Source of the DNA: Larix kaempferi
Taxonomy: Eukaryota > Streptophyta > Pinopsida > Pinales > Pinaceae
NCBI GenBank assembly: GCA_027924585.1
Contig: BSBM01000370.1
Coordinates: 24,981,501-25,045,500, forward strand
DNA: 64,000 nucleotides
Direction of reading: 5' to 3'
Shown here: positions 33,985 to 46,800 of the stretch, one piece after another
Numbering within the stretch: position 1 is the first letter of the stretch
How the letters are laid out: each line of letters begins with the position of its first letter
The notes under the pieces: generated by a model
Database searches by the model: none
What the model was told of the DNA's origin: nothing
Seen by the model: only the letters and a program-made list of their open reading frames with translations
Program-made: the position numbers and the translations under genes

Positions 33985-34860
33985 CTGATGCTTCTCCATA
34001 TCGGTGCTTGCAACTCTTAAGGATCTAATGTCTCATCATTGTAATGCATGTGGTTCTTCTCAGACTGTTTTTCATGACTTTGATTCTAAGCCCGTTATTC
34101 CAGCTCCTAATTGCCATGGTGGTGCATACTCCAGCAATAGCATGGGTGCTGTCCTTCAGAAATAGGGTAGGAATTGGGAGTTGGGATAGGTTTCAAGACA
34201 TTACGATGGAGGCCGTTTTGGGACAAATCCTGGTTTTGATTCCCCCTCTTCTCCTTCAAATAACAGTGCATCACAGAAACAACCAATGCATTATGTCACT
34301 GTTATGTGTGAATTTGCTTGAAGTTCACCATGGTATCAAGTGATGCAAGCATGGGATAGCAAGGGCGCAGCAGCTGGTGGCATCATATGACCTGCAATGG
34401 CGCATATGGCATGAAGACTGGGAGGGAAAATTCATGGTGGAAAATCCAGAAACAGACAGTTTTGCTATTGACACGGTTGTTCAGCTGAGGAAACTCTGGG
34501 TGTTCGAGCAAGGGCCGAGGGCATTTATGCAAATCCAGAGCAGCAAGATTCTGGAGTTAGATATGAAGGTGGATTTGGTGGTTTCGTTTGTCTCTTGCCT
34601 TTCTGTTTCTAAAATTTCCTAGGGAGGTATCTCAGTCCTCTCCTAGGGAGGTATCTCAGTCTCCTCCACTTCAGAATTCTCTGCCAGTATGGCCTCAAGG
34701 GATGAAAGCCTAAATGCCCAGATCTGCCACAAGCTGGCTTTGGAAGCTGCTGGAACAGAAATACACGCAGGGGACCATCTAACCAGGACCATGAGCTATG
34801 AGGACATCAAGCAGGATGTCCAGGACCCAGGTGCCAGAAGATGCCTTTCATGAGTTTGCT
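33985..34860 (+). pseudogene. unidentified coding-like segment with stops
   Basis: One frame reads HHCNACGSSQTVFHDFDSKP and later GGRFGTNPGFDSPSSPSNNS (about 34020-34310). Another gives an 81-codon frame (34377-34622, FMVENPETDSFAIDTVVQLR), and a 54-codon frame starts at about 34689 (MASRDESLNAQICHKLALEA). Residue composition looks protein-like rather than random, but I do not recognise the family. It could be a processed pseudogene or a captured gene fragment within the host gene intron. Confidence 0.3.
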
Positions 34861-35394
34861 TTTTATTTTTTGTTTCAATAATGTAATGTATTGTTGAGTC
34901 AAGTTTCTTTTGGAACAGTTTATTCAGCATTATACCTGCCAAATATTTCAGTTTATAGTAAGGATAGGCTGTTATTAAGTTTTTTGCACATTCATTAGCA
35001 GTATTTGCATCTTGGGCAGTAGCCCTCTTCTTGGATTGTATTACAATGCTGCACAGCTAGGCCACATTTTTTTACCTAATATAAAATTAACCGTTACCAT
35101 CATATATATTGACAAAAAAGCTGCATTTGTACAGTTCGGACTAACAACACAAGTTGATTAGTAATAGATTTAATTAAAATTGGATGCACAACAAAAGTAA
35201 TCATCTTTCTAAATGGCATTGCATTTGCCTGATCAGTTACTATAGAACTGCAAATTCCAACAGTATTCAATACATGTGCAGAATCGACAGGCTTCAAATT
35301 TCTAGCATCTTTATTTTTATCCAAGAAAAATCTCATGGAAAAACCCAAGGGATGCTTCACCACATTTCATGGATGTCACCCCTAGCAAACCTGT

Positions 35395-35525
35395 CAATGT
35401 AGACTAGGGTGCCTCGGAGCTAGGGGGATCCAAACCAGGCACCTGGCAGCACAGAACTAACCAAATACCCAGCAACATTGGTGACAACCAGTTGAGCTAA
35501 CCCCTTGGGCTAAATTTCTTGCATT
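35395..35525 (-). mobile_element. tRNA-derived SINE-like unit
   Basis: On the minus strand GGGGTTAGCTCAACTGGTTG (about 35490-35510) resembles a tRNA A box. GGTTTGGATCC about 65 bases later resembles a B box, as in plant SINE heads. No target duplication or tail was confirmed. Confidence 0.5.
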
Positions 35526-35888
35526 AAAATGACAATTTAAGCAACACATCATTATGACTGGTGAGGTATATTATCCACATTCAAAAGGATAAGGCTAAAA
35601 GAATGCATAGATTCAAAATCAGCTAAAGACTATTCTAGGCAAGTTATTATTCACAGTTTAAGATATAAAAATCGAAGGCAAAAATTTAAGAAATGTAATC
35701 TACTGTTCCTGACCCACTTATATGGGCAATTTATAACAAAAAGAAATCAACATTCAGTCCCAGTAATGAGACAACTACATCTAGCTGCAACTAAAAAATT
35801 AGGCAAGCAGAATAATTGGCCATATCCTTTTTAGCCTTATTTGTTCACTTTCCTTATATTGTCAAAGAGAATAAGCCAAATTATGTAC

Positions 35889-35970
35889 CTGCTCTTCCTC
35901 TTCAATTGCCCCGCTCAGCTCTGCACCTCTCAACATCAGCTTCAGCTCCTCTTCAGTAACCAAGGGTTCG
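35889..35970 (-). CDS. DUF21 protein gene, exon 6
   Basis: Acceptor TTTACAG, donor GTACAT. Encodes [20 protein letters not shown] and AIEEEEQ, the conserved helix at the end of DUF21 leading to the CBS pair. The first base completes the Ser codon of exon 5; the exon ends in phase 0. The next exon, expected to start DMIENVLEI-like, was not found in 1-35888. Confidence 0.92.
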
Positions 35971-38900
35971 CTGTAAAGAATCATAACAAATAGCAAAATA
36001 TAAGTATGAAAATCAAATCAACAATATCAAACACAGACACTTCAATGGTTTTAATATTGTAGTGTTTTCCAGATTCTTTCTTCTGTGCAGGAGAGATCAC
36101 TAATCATTAAATCTTCCAAGAAAATTAACATATTCACTGGTTTCCTTTTCTTCTCATCTTGGTTTGTTCATTGATTTTGAAGTGCCTGATGCACCACTTG
36201 TACCCTGCCTAGGTTAATCTTTTAGTAAGCTTATAGTTTAAGAGTAGAGCAGTTTCTAGCAGAGTTGGCTAAGAAATTGGGGAGGATTTAAACTGGTGGA
36301 AAAATCTGCAATACTTATATCTTCTCAAGATATGGTTGCGATATGTATATCCCAGGGGTATCCAACCAGTAACTGTATCTGGGATGAATCAAATAAGGAT
36401 AGAAATCACATGGGGAAAGTACTAAGTAATAGAATGGTCAGTTGAGAAATATTTCTGATAATAGATAGAAATTATTTATCCCTGCTTTGAAGGCTCACCA
36501 AAGGATGGCAAATAAGTGACCTAATTGCTGCATTACAGTATAAAGAATTTGATTTTACCTTGCTCATGATCACATAGATAAGATACAATAATTTTACTAA
36601 TGTCCAACAAATGACCACAAAAGTAGGTCAATGGGACTGTTTGGTAACAAGATGTCAATACAAAGTGGGAGCACTCAAGCGGCTATTATAAAAAGCAAGA
36701 TGCAGAAAGAAAAGTACGATTCTAACCTAAAAAACAGAAAGCAAACTCCAAAGATGGAGAGCCGATCTAGGAAAGAGATTTACAAAGAAAATGGGTCTAG
36801 GATCTGTGATACAAGAGGTGTAGAATTTTACAACACAAGAAAAAGCTCCTCCAGTAAATAGTATGTCACTGGAGGTAGTATTATATAGAAAACAATGAAA
36901 TATTCATAGAGACTCAGAAAACAGAAAGATTTGGAGGAAATAAACAGAACCAGGCATAAAGTAATTGGCACCTTCTACTCTTCAGTCCCAGGACCTTCAG
37001 CATGCCCATGGACAAAGCAGTCACAATTCTACCAACTGGATACAGTACCACGGAAAGCCAGGCTACTGGTCTTACCTGCAGCAAATTGTGAATGGAAATT
37101 CCATTGTGAAAGCTATTAAAGAATCAGTCTTTCAAAGATAAAGGATGAGGCTAGCTTAAGCAGCGTGCACTCGCATTGCTATAAACTCCAACAACCAAGA
37201 ATCATTATTAGTGTTACAAAGCATACAACAAATGATCTTATCACAATATCATGAAAAGATTACAAGTTATCCCTACTATTTTCCATAATATTAATATTTT
37301 CAAAGAAAACCAAGCCTTACCACAAAGCGTGCCACTTCCGTTGCATTATGGACAGCTATGCTTTTTGGAGTAATTTCTGTAAGCAATAAAATAACAACCT
37401 GCCAAGAACATTCCATCAGAACACTGATATTTTACAGTAAGGAAACTGGTCCGATTCAACATCTAGTGATGAGAAATCCATAAGAGAGGAGATTCAGACA
37501 TTAATTTCCATGAAAAATGAATTTAAGGTTGGACCCAAATATAAAAATATTTACGACTACTGGTTTGAGATTATACTTTTGTATTTTACTAATTTTCTAA
37601 TTTAATGATCTGGAATATAGCTAGCACGAGAAATTTTCACATCTTATATCCCAAGGGGGAACTCCTATGACAACAACTATTTGGGGTCAAGACTTCAGTC
37701 ACGATAGCCATAACTCCTAAAAATCTCTTGAAGGATGATATGCTTTACCAGAAATCAACATGCGCAGAAGATTTAGATGCCAAACTTCCTATTTTGGCAA
37801 AAGAGTTGACACATCCTTGGTTCGCTATATACAAGATTGGCAAGAGTTCAAACCTTCCAAGCAATCTACTAATACTAGAGGCTACTGACAGAATGGAATT
37901 GTTAATGAACCGGCCTTTCACAACTCAAACACTTGCATAAAAGACAAACTAATAGTTTTAGCAACTACCATCAATGCATAACTTGCTAATCAACTAGGGC
38001 TGTATATTACCAAATCATAGGTTGTCTGTCTCAAACTGATTATGTCATTTCTTTATCAGTCAAAAGAAGATGAATAACATATGGACCAAAAAGAAATGAA
38101 ATTTTGTTTTTAAACTCACCCCGGGCGGCCTTTTCTGCGGAAAACGTGTCCTGGAATCGGGACACGAGTCGCATAGTCGGGGACACGATGGGAAATCGTG
38201 TCCGACACGACTTTTGATCATGTCCGATGGGAAATCGTGTCCGACACAACTTTTGATCGTGTCCCGATTTCGGACACGATCAAAAGTTGTGTCGGACACG
38301 ATTTCCCATCGTGTCCGTGTCCGACATGACCCCACGGGACACGTATCCCATTTAGAGCGAATCCGGTTTCAGAGCTTATGTATAATATGCATAGTGCAGA
38401 AGTGAACGTTTCATGTCACAAAAGTTCAAAATTCTCTGGCCCATGTTTCCCGCTTCATTGTGGTTTCCTATTTCTTTTCCAGTTTCACTTCTGGTAACAT
38501 AGCTAGAAAGTTGTCAGATACACAAATCACTACAGTTAAATGAAGGTCACTGCTACAAGGCAAGAATCCTCATAAATGCAAAATTTCATTATTGCAACTA
38601 TAGCCCAACTATGAAATGGGAGATCAACCTTTATGATGCTCAAAGACGAGAATGACACAATTAATGCGCAAGCATAAGAATAAAAATGAACCAGCATAGA
38701 TCCATCTTAACTCTGGCTCTATTAAGCGCCAAGAGGGATCAATTCTCTTGAGGTGCAAACCTTTCCTCAATTTTAAGACTCCAAAATGAGTTTTCACCTC
38801 AAAAGATAGAGTCAGAGTTAAGATGGATCTATACGCAGTGTCTATAATAAACTTACAACTTATATAATTTCAAATTAGTAGAAACTCATATCCATAGTAC

Positions 38901-41900
38901 AATTTGCATAAATTGTTTTTGCCTAGTGAGTACAAGGCTTTAGTGACAACCATGGATTATCTCCTCCACACCCTTGATTTGAAATCGGAATACATAGCCA
39001 TCTTCGCTTATGGCTAGTACGAAGGCAAGCACATCGCAGTTTGTTCCATAGTAATAATAAATTTGCTAAGATACTACAAAAGGAAATGGTTGGGAAACCT
39101 CTTAGGTTGATTTATTTTAAAATTATGTTTTTTTAATTATAAATTATCATGGTTTTATTCTCTGTAATTTTATATGTTAAAGATTTCAGTATTTTTTTAA
39201 TATATTTTAAAATCTCTATACAAATATAATTATAGTTTTATGTTGTGTAATTTTATATATTGCAAATTTTGTATTTTTTCATTTTAATTTATTTAAATCA
39301 TTTCATCCGTATTAAAATGTATGTTTTTTTAATGCAAAAGGTATATAATTAAAAAACAATAATTTTGGAGTGAGATAAGTTAAAATATTAATGTTTCATT
39401 ATATTTATCTCTATTACTTATAAAAACAATAAATTATTGATAAAGTAATTATATTTAAAAATTAGCTGTTTTATTTATTTATTCTATTTTACATTTTTAT
39501 TTACTATATATTGGGTTCAATAGTTAAGAGTATGTGTTTACTTCTCATAAGTCAAAATTTTAAAGGATTGGAATTCGTTCAGATATCCTTAGAAATTATC
39601 TAGATATACGTGCAATCTGAAATTTGTTTAGGTATTGAATTGAATGAAATTTGAAATTGAAATTGAAAGAAATCCAATATATATTAATGTGTTTTACAAT
39701 GTTTGTTTAATATTTTATTTGTAATTATGAATACGTGCCTTCATAAGGACATGACCTTATATGAAAGGTCACTATCAAGCCTATATACAGAAGGCCATTC
39801 TTATTGTATCATCATATTTTTTATTCAATACATTTTATATATATATATATATATATTACTTTGTAAAGCCAATAATAAGCTATCCAAAATATATGTTTCC
39901 GCTACAATGGTATCAGAGTGAGGTTCATACAGAAAGTATTCATGGACAGTCTTTACAAAGAGGAACTCTCCATTCATCGGGAAATAAAAGGAGGTATATG
40001 ATGGTTTAAAAGAATACAGAAGTACGAGATGGCAGCCATCCTTAGAAAGTGAAGAAAAAGGATTGCGTCTGGAAGATATAATAACTGGTGAAGAGGATCA
40101 ATATGAATCAGAAGTAGAACAGCAATTTGAGCAAAGGCAAAAGGAGAAACCAGTAAGTCCTCCCTTAGAGTTGGAGCTTCTATTACGCACACCTCCAGGA
40201 CAACAAGATAAGATGAATATTGTGTGAGTGTCAGATATCATGGGATTGACTTAAAACCAATTGAAGGCCATATATACAGAAGGCCATTCTTATTGTACTC
40301 ATCATCATATTTTTTATTCAATACATTTTATATATATATATATATATTACTTTGTAAAGCCAATAATAAGCTATCCAAAATATATGTTTCCGCTACAATG
40401 GTATCAGAGCGAGGTTCATACAGAAAGTATTCATGGACAGTCTTTACAAAGAGGAACTCTCCATTCATCGGGAAATAAAAGGAAGTATATGATGGTTTAA
40501 AAGAATACAGAAGTAAGAGATGGCAGCCATCCTTAGAAAGTGAAGAAAAAGGATTACGTCTGGAAGATATAATAACTGGTGAAGAGGATCAATATGAATC
40601 AGAAGTAGAACAGCAATTTGAGCAAAGGCAAAAGAAGAAACCAGTAGGTCCTCCCTTAGAGTTGGAGCTTCTATTACGCACACCTCCAGGACAACAAGAT
40701 AAAATGAATATTGTGCGAGTGTCAAATATCATGGGATTGACTTAAAACCAATTGACCCTAAGACATTTGTTGAAAAGGAAACTTTTGAGATAGATGACTC
40801 TGGAGCTAAGAAACGTATTAGATTGGAGGATAATATAGTACGATGGAGGAAGGTCCAGAATCGTAATGGTACAGTTTCTTATGAAAGCAATGCCTGCTTT
40901 GTGAGATGGTCAGATGGCAGTTTGCAACTGCTTATAGGGAATGAGGTGCTTGATCTAAATGTTCAAGATGTAAGGCATGACCAGGCTCATCTCTTTTTAC
41001 GCAATGGAAAGGGGATCTTACAATCTCAAGGACGATTACTACATAAGATGAGATTTATGCCATCTTCTTTATCTTCAAAGTCAGATCAGTTGTTGACTGT
41101 ACTTGTTGATTCTTGCCATAAGAAGAGCTATAAAGTCAAAAATATCATCACATCCATTGTGTGCTGTGAGAAGACCAGTCTGCAAGCCTGCATAAATTGT
41201 TGTAGCCCTGTCTTGTTTTTAGCTGGAGCCACTGACTCCTCATGCACCCTGGAAGAGCCTCACAAGTGAGATGGATGAATCCCTTTCCCACCACGAATCT
41301 GAAATAAATTCAGAAGAAGAAGCAGAAGAAGTATTCATCGAATCCCTTGCGCACCATGAATCAGAATCTGAAGAAAAAGAGGAAGAAGAAGTATGTAACT
41401 GCAATGAATGGGCACCTCCTGCTCGTGTGTTCAATCCCCACCCCTGTCCAGATCCGTCAAATACTGAGAAGCCCATTAACATTTATGCAGACGGAATATA
41501 CGATCTTTTCCACTTCGGCCATGCCGGATCTCTAGAACAGGCCAAGAAATCGTTTCCAAACATGTATTTGCTGGTGGGATGCTGTAGCGATGCAGTCACG
41601 CACAGGTACAAGGGCAAGATGGTGATGACCGAAGTCAAACGCTAGGAATCCCTTCGCCATTGCAGATGGGTGGACAAGGTGGTGCCAGATGCTCCTTGGG
41701 TGGTTACAAAAAAGTTTTCAGACAAGCACCAAATTAATTTTGTTGCTCATGATGCTCTTCCATATGCTGATGCAAGTGGAGCTGGCAATGATGTTTACGA
41801 ATATATCAAATCAATTGGAAAATTTAAGGAAACAAAACATACTGAGGGTATCTTAACATCAGATATCATAATGCGCATGCTGAAATACTACAATGAACAT

Positions 41901-43862
41901 GTAATGCACACAACTTGGCTTGAGGTTACACAAGGAAGGACCTTGGAGTCAGCTATGTGAAGGAAAAGCAATTGAGGGTGAACATGAGCATAACTAAACT
42001 GCGTCAGAAGGTCAAGGAGCACCAAGAGTGTGTAGGGAAATAGTTACATGTTGTTGCCACAAGAGCTGGAATACATCACAGTGAGTAGGTTGAAAATGCA
42101 GACAAATGGCTGGCTGAAGTGAACTATTTTGGGCAACTCTCCCATTCTAATCTGTATATTTTTCTATTTTTCATGCAGCGTTGGCCAACTGATCTCGTTC
42201 ACAATTTGTTAAGCAGCCACTGACATCGACAACACATCACACTGATCAGATACGTGTTGGTGGATAATCAAAGGAATAAAATCGATCTATATCACCATGT
42301 GACCTGGCCGTAAGAGGTTTGTCTAGGGACACGTTATTATCATAAGTCGTGACCCTTTTATGGACATCGTATATATTCCATATAACATTAAGAATAGAAC
42401 GTAAGTCACATATATTATATATTTAATAGATACGTATATAATATAGTTTTATAATTTTTTTTTAAAAAAGGAAAAGAGGATTATACTATGTTGCACAGGT
42501 CTCGGGGACGGGGGGATGGGGGGGACGCGGGGATGAGTTTCCGGGACAGCTAAAGCGTACCCCCAATTTTTCAGGGGATGGCAGGTTGGGGACAACAATT
42601 ATATATATATAATTAAAAAGTAAACACATTGACATAAAAATCAGAACAGCCTTTGATTGAGAGAAATCATAAAAATCAGAACATGTTTGCAGCAAAATAT
42701 TAAAATAGCTTCCATGTAAACTTTATTAGAAAACATCAAAACATGTTTGCAGCTTTTAATTGAGATAAATCATAAAAATCAGAATATGTTTACAGCACAA
42801 TATCTTCCATGTAAACTTTATCAGAAAACTGAGCGTGGGCTGTAGCAGTGGAGCTGTCCGCTGTCCTATAGACTGAGAGTGGGCTGCAACGACTGAGCGA
42901 ACACTGGAGCCGTCAAAGTGCTGTGATCACAGTGGACTGGGAGCTGTGCGAGCTCTTGAACTGCGACCACAATGGACCGGGAGCTGTGTGAACTCTTGAA
43001 CTGCGACCACGGGGTAATGTTTGTTGTGCAGACTGCAAGTGCACACACACGGCAACAGGGGAGGCTGGAACAACGCAACAGGGAGAGAGTTGGAACCGAG
43101 TGCCGACGGAACAGGAAACCAAGTGCCAACGAAACAGGGAGCTGAGTGCTTGGAGCTGCGAGTATGGTTTGGAGTGAGCCGCCGTAGTATGGTAGAGTGG
43201 ATAGATAGCAAAGGGGGCCACGGGTTAGGAAAATACAGGCAGCGTTAGGTTAGAATTTACATTTAGGTTTTTAATTTTTTAATTTTAATTCTTTTTTTTT
43301 TATTTTTTTATTTTAATTCTTTTTTTTTATTTTTGGTTTTTTACCATGTGCAGATCGAGGGACAGCTAGGAGTCCCCATATTGGTCGAGGGACTTAGGGG
43401 ACGTCCCTGAAAAGTCCTTGATTTGGCTAGGTACGTTTAAACTTTAGGGGACGTCCAAAAAGTCCCCAATTCCCTAATAGAGTCCTTGATGATTTGGGGA
43501 CGTTTCCAAGGAGTTCCAAAGTCCCCGGAACATGGAAACGCAGGGAATAGGTGAAATTTTGGGGGGAACAGGTTCCCGTGCAACAATTTCCAGCGAAGAA
43601 GATAAGAATGCAAACGTACTATCTCAAAGGAAACTAAAATAATTCAAGAGTATGTTCTAATAGAAGATGAAGTTGGTCGGAATAGCTTTCAGGACAAAGC
43701 TCTCTTAAAGAAGGCGGCAATGTTATGAACATAAAATGTCAATGTTATAAATATATTTAAATATTAATATTATTGTAATTATGAATAGGTGTATCATAAG
43801 GGCATGACCTTATATGAAAGGTCACCATCAAGCCTATATATACGAGGCCATTCTATTGTACT

Positions 43863-43898
<36 letters not shown>

Positions 43899-46800
43899 CA
43901 TGGTAAATCCAATAATAAGCTATATTCAAAATATACATTTCCAATACAAAATATGATTCGAAATGGATCACTATATAATTTGTCATCCTTTTGGTACTTT
44001 CTAGGGTGAAGAATAAGAGTTGTGGACTTGTAGGGGCCATTTTCAAGACCAATCCTAAAATCCACTGAGCAAAGCCAGAACCTAAAACTACAGATTTGGG
44101 GTCCAAAAATGCACTTTTTGTATTCCAAAAAAGGTGTCATTGCTGTAGCCCGTGGCCCCAGGGGACACTGCATGTCGATAGCTTTGAAACAAGCTATCAT
44201 AAACCGAAAACGGAGTTCATATGAGAAAATTGAGGTCTCTGAAAGTTGACCTACCAGTTCAACAACCACAATATCAAGTGGATGCCATGTCAACTCCCAT
44301 TACTCATGTGTGGAGTTAGTCATGTCTGGACCTTCAAGAAGATTCTAGAGGGTCCAAAATGGTAGTTGGGGCATCAAAAATCCTAAACCATAACCCTAAT
44401 GCTATCAAGGTATATTAAAAACTAAACCACAAGGGAAAAAAGCAGTTCCATTCCTATAGTAATGATCTTTGGTTCCATATTTGATCAGTTGAAAGGATTG
44501 AGATATCAACATAAAGAAGAGGAAGAAGATCACCCTGTAGTGACCTATCATAGGCCACTGTCTACTTGCTCCATGGTGAGCCAATCTTCCTGTGTATCTT
44601 GTATATAAGAGCAAAGCATACTCCTTATTTTCTTGATGGAGTTTTCAATCTTGCAGGTTTATTTTATTGTGTTCATGGTGTGATCATTTTAATACTGTGG
44701 CCTTGTTCTTATTTTCTTAGTTCTTCTCAATATTTTAAGTGGTATGCTTCTAATACTAAATCTTAATCATAATTTCATAAGTAATCACTGGGCAGTAGAG
44801 TATAATCTCACTGTAGTTGCAGCAGCATATTTAGAGCTGTTGTGACAAACTGTCTAGTGGAATATCCAGGGAAGTTTACAAATCAAAATATCCACTATCC
44901 TGTGTTCTATTCCCCCATGGCTGCAACCTCTATTGCAAAATGTTATACATGGGTGCAAACCCACCATCTCATTGCTTTACCCTGATATACTTTGTTTCTC
45001 GTCTCCAAGAATCTTCTCTTAAAAGGGGGATGCTAACAGGATGGTTATGTTTCAACCCGGATACCCTTTAGCATTGACCACACGAAATATAATAGTAAAT
45101 AAGGCATATTATGAACATGGATTTTTTTACAATTGCAGAGTCATCAAATATATATCCTTTCCATAAAGCAACATTGTTCAACAATATATTTACACATCAA
45201 TACAAATTAACATCGCTCAACTCAAAGAAATGATTTATCAATATTAATCACTTCATCTTAGAGTTAAGAATTAGCAGATGACTGACTCCTCAAGATATGA
45301 TAGCACAAAAGAATGACGAGAAAAACCAATGTGTCAAAGAAAATAAGAGGCCTCACATGTAATGATATCAAATATTTCAATAATTTCAAATCAATTGGAA
45401 TCATTGATAGAATATACAATGAACCTATTAAATTAGGGCCTCTGAATTCATCATCTTCAATTAAACTAGTGGAGTAAATAGATGAAGCCCAAAAATACAC
45501 TGCTTCTATACAAATGCACTCTTAAGAATATGCACCTACTGTCATAACTCCCGTTGCTGCACTTATTCCAGCTTCACCGAAGAGTGTTGTTGCTGCCTCA
45601 GTCACAAGTGCTGTTGCTCCAATGTTTGCCACACTAGATATATAATATACATAATAATTAAAAAAGCAAACTCAATTCCAACAAAAGGAAATAAATGACA
45701 TTGCAGATTGATATCTTGAGTTTACTTCCAAAAGTAGAGAGAGATAACAAAGTACGTTGTGCCAATAAGAATGGTTGTAAGAAACCGAGTAACATCCTGA
45801 CGAAGCAATCTGAAAACACCATCCTCTGGTTCTTTTTCAGCTAATTCTTGAACCTATGACAGATATACAACATTCAAGGTTGAGCATACTTTAAAAATGC
45901 ACACAATAAAATTATTGGAGTGAAACCAACCAAGCATTCCAAACTTGCAAATACATTGATCTCATTCTTCGATTTCTACTTTCTTCATATTGACTAAACA
46001 TATAATACAATGTAAGATAGATATAAGCATGTTCCAATTAATAAGATTTTAAAATCTAGAAATATGGAAATATAGGGGGCAGTAGAGGAAATGCCAACCA
46101 CACAGACTAGCTTTGTCACCCTAAAAGATGAATTACAAATTAGCATATCTATACATGTAAAAATGGAGTAGATTAGAATCTAGATACAAAGCACAATCGA
46201 CATTTTAGGGCAAGTCATAAGTACAAAGACCATGGCTAATGTGGCTGTTGGTGCTAACCCCCCTATGTAAAGCCCTCCGTATCTTTAAGTTCAAACCTGA
46301 GCTGCCATTTCTTTGTATAGGAGTATTAAACTACCATGATGTAAATATTAAGATGTAATGGTGCTAGACCATGTGAAAATACATAGCAGGGAGGCCAAGG
46401 CCAAGGCCCCACCAGTGAATATGAACAGTCACTTTGGACCATTGTGCAATTCCTAAGTCGATAGCTAAGCATTTATGTAAGCTTCAAAGTTGAAATTAAT
46501 ATAAAATTTGAAGGGATGGCTGCCATTGCAGCTTGCAGGGGGTTATGACATGACATGTGGTTCCAATTCACATAACTTTTGAGATCAAAGCAATGTTATC
46601 AAGACCGGACCTGAACTGGCTAAATAGGTTGGTTGGACCGGTTCTGGGGGGTTTAGGGAAAACCAACCCCTCATAGTAGAAATGACTGGTTCCATATAGA
46701 ACCAATGGGTTCCATACAATCACGTTTTGGGCAGACTAAAATCACTCAAAAAATGCAAAAAAATAGTATTAAAACACTAAAACCTAAAACCCTAAAAGTA

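Larger units (their letters stand above)
39776..40755 (+). repeat. direct tandem duplication, about 490 bp by two
   Basis: 39776-40264 and about 40267-40755 match closely with an offset of 489-491 bases. Each unit holds the second half of the LTR, the primer binding site, the leader and the first part of the LEO1 fragment. Differences are few substitutions and AT-tract length. Confidence 0.93.
39688..43948 (+). mobile_element. non-autonomous LTR retroelement with captured LEO1 and CCT gene fragments
   Basis: LTR-like ends of about 220 bp at 39688-39906 and 43721-43948 share ATGACCTTATATGAAAGGTC, the AGGCCATTCT block, an AT tract, CCAATAATAAGCTAT and a TTTCC..TACA end. A primer binding site (TGGTATCAGAG) follows the 5' LTR, and AAAGAAGGCGGCAA precedes the 3' LTR. 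Instead of gag-pol the interior carries intron-free sequence of two host genes in the same orientation, a tandem duplication that includes part of the LTR, and a nested hAT (42487-43587). The exact left end and target duplication are unclear. It lies in intron 3 of the DUF21 gene, in the opposite orientation. Confidence 0.85.

Noticed and set aside
36631-36861. 76-codon plus-strand frame
   Set aside because: Lies within a dispersed intronic repeat, Lys/Ser-rich, no similarity.
38214-38320. Repeated CGTGTCC units looking like a CRISPR-like or satellite array
   Set aside because: Units are inverted and irregular, and they are explained as hAT subterminal repeats.
42866-43248. Four overlapping GC-rich frames of 75-102 codons
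   Set aside because: They lie inside the non-autonomous hAT 42487-43587 and overlap each other on both strands; the openness is explained by a tandem duplication of GC-rich sequence.
43865-44293. Minus-strand 142-codon frame
   Set aside because: Longer than chance would suggest, but it runs into the AT tract of an LTR and has no domain I recognise. Possibly repeat-derived; not called.
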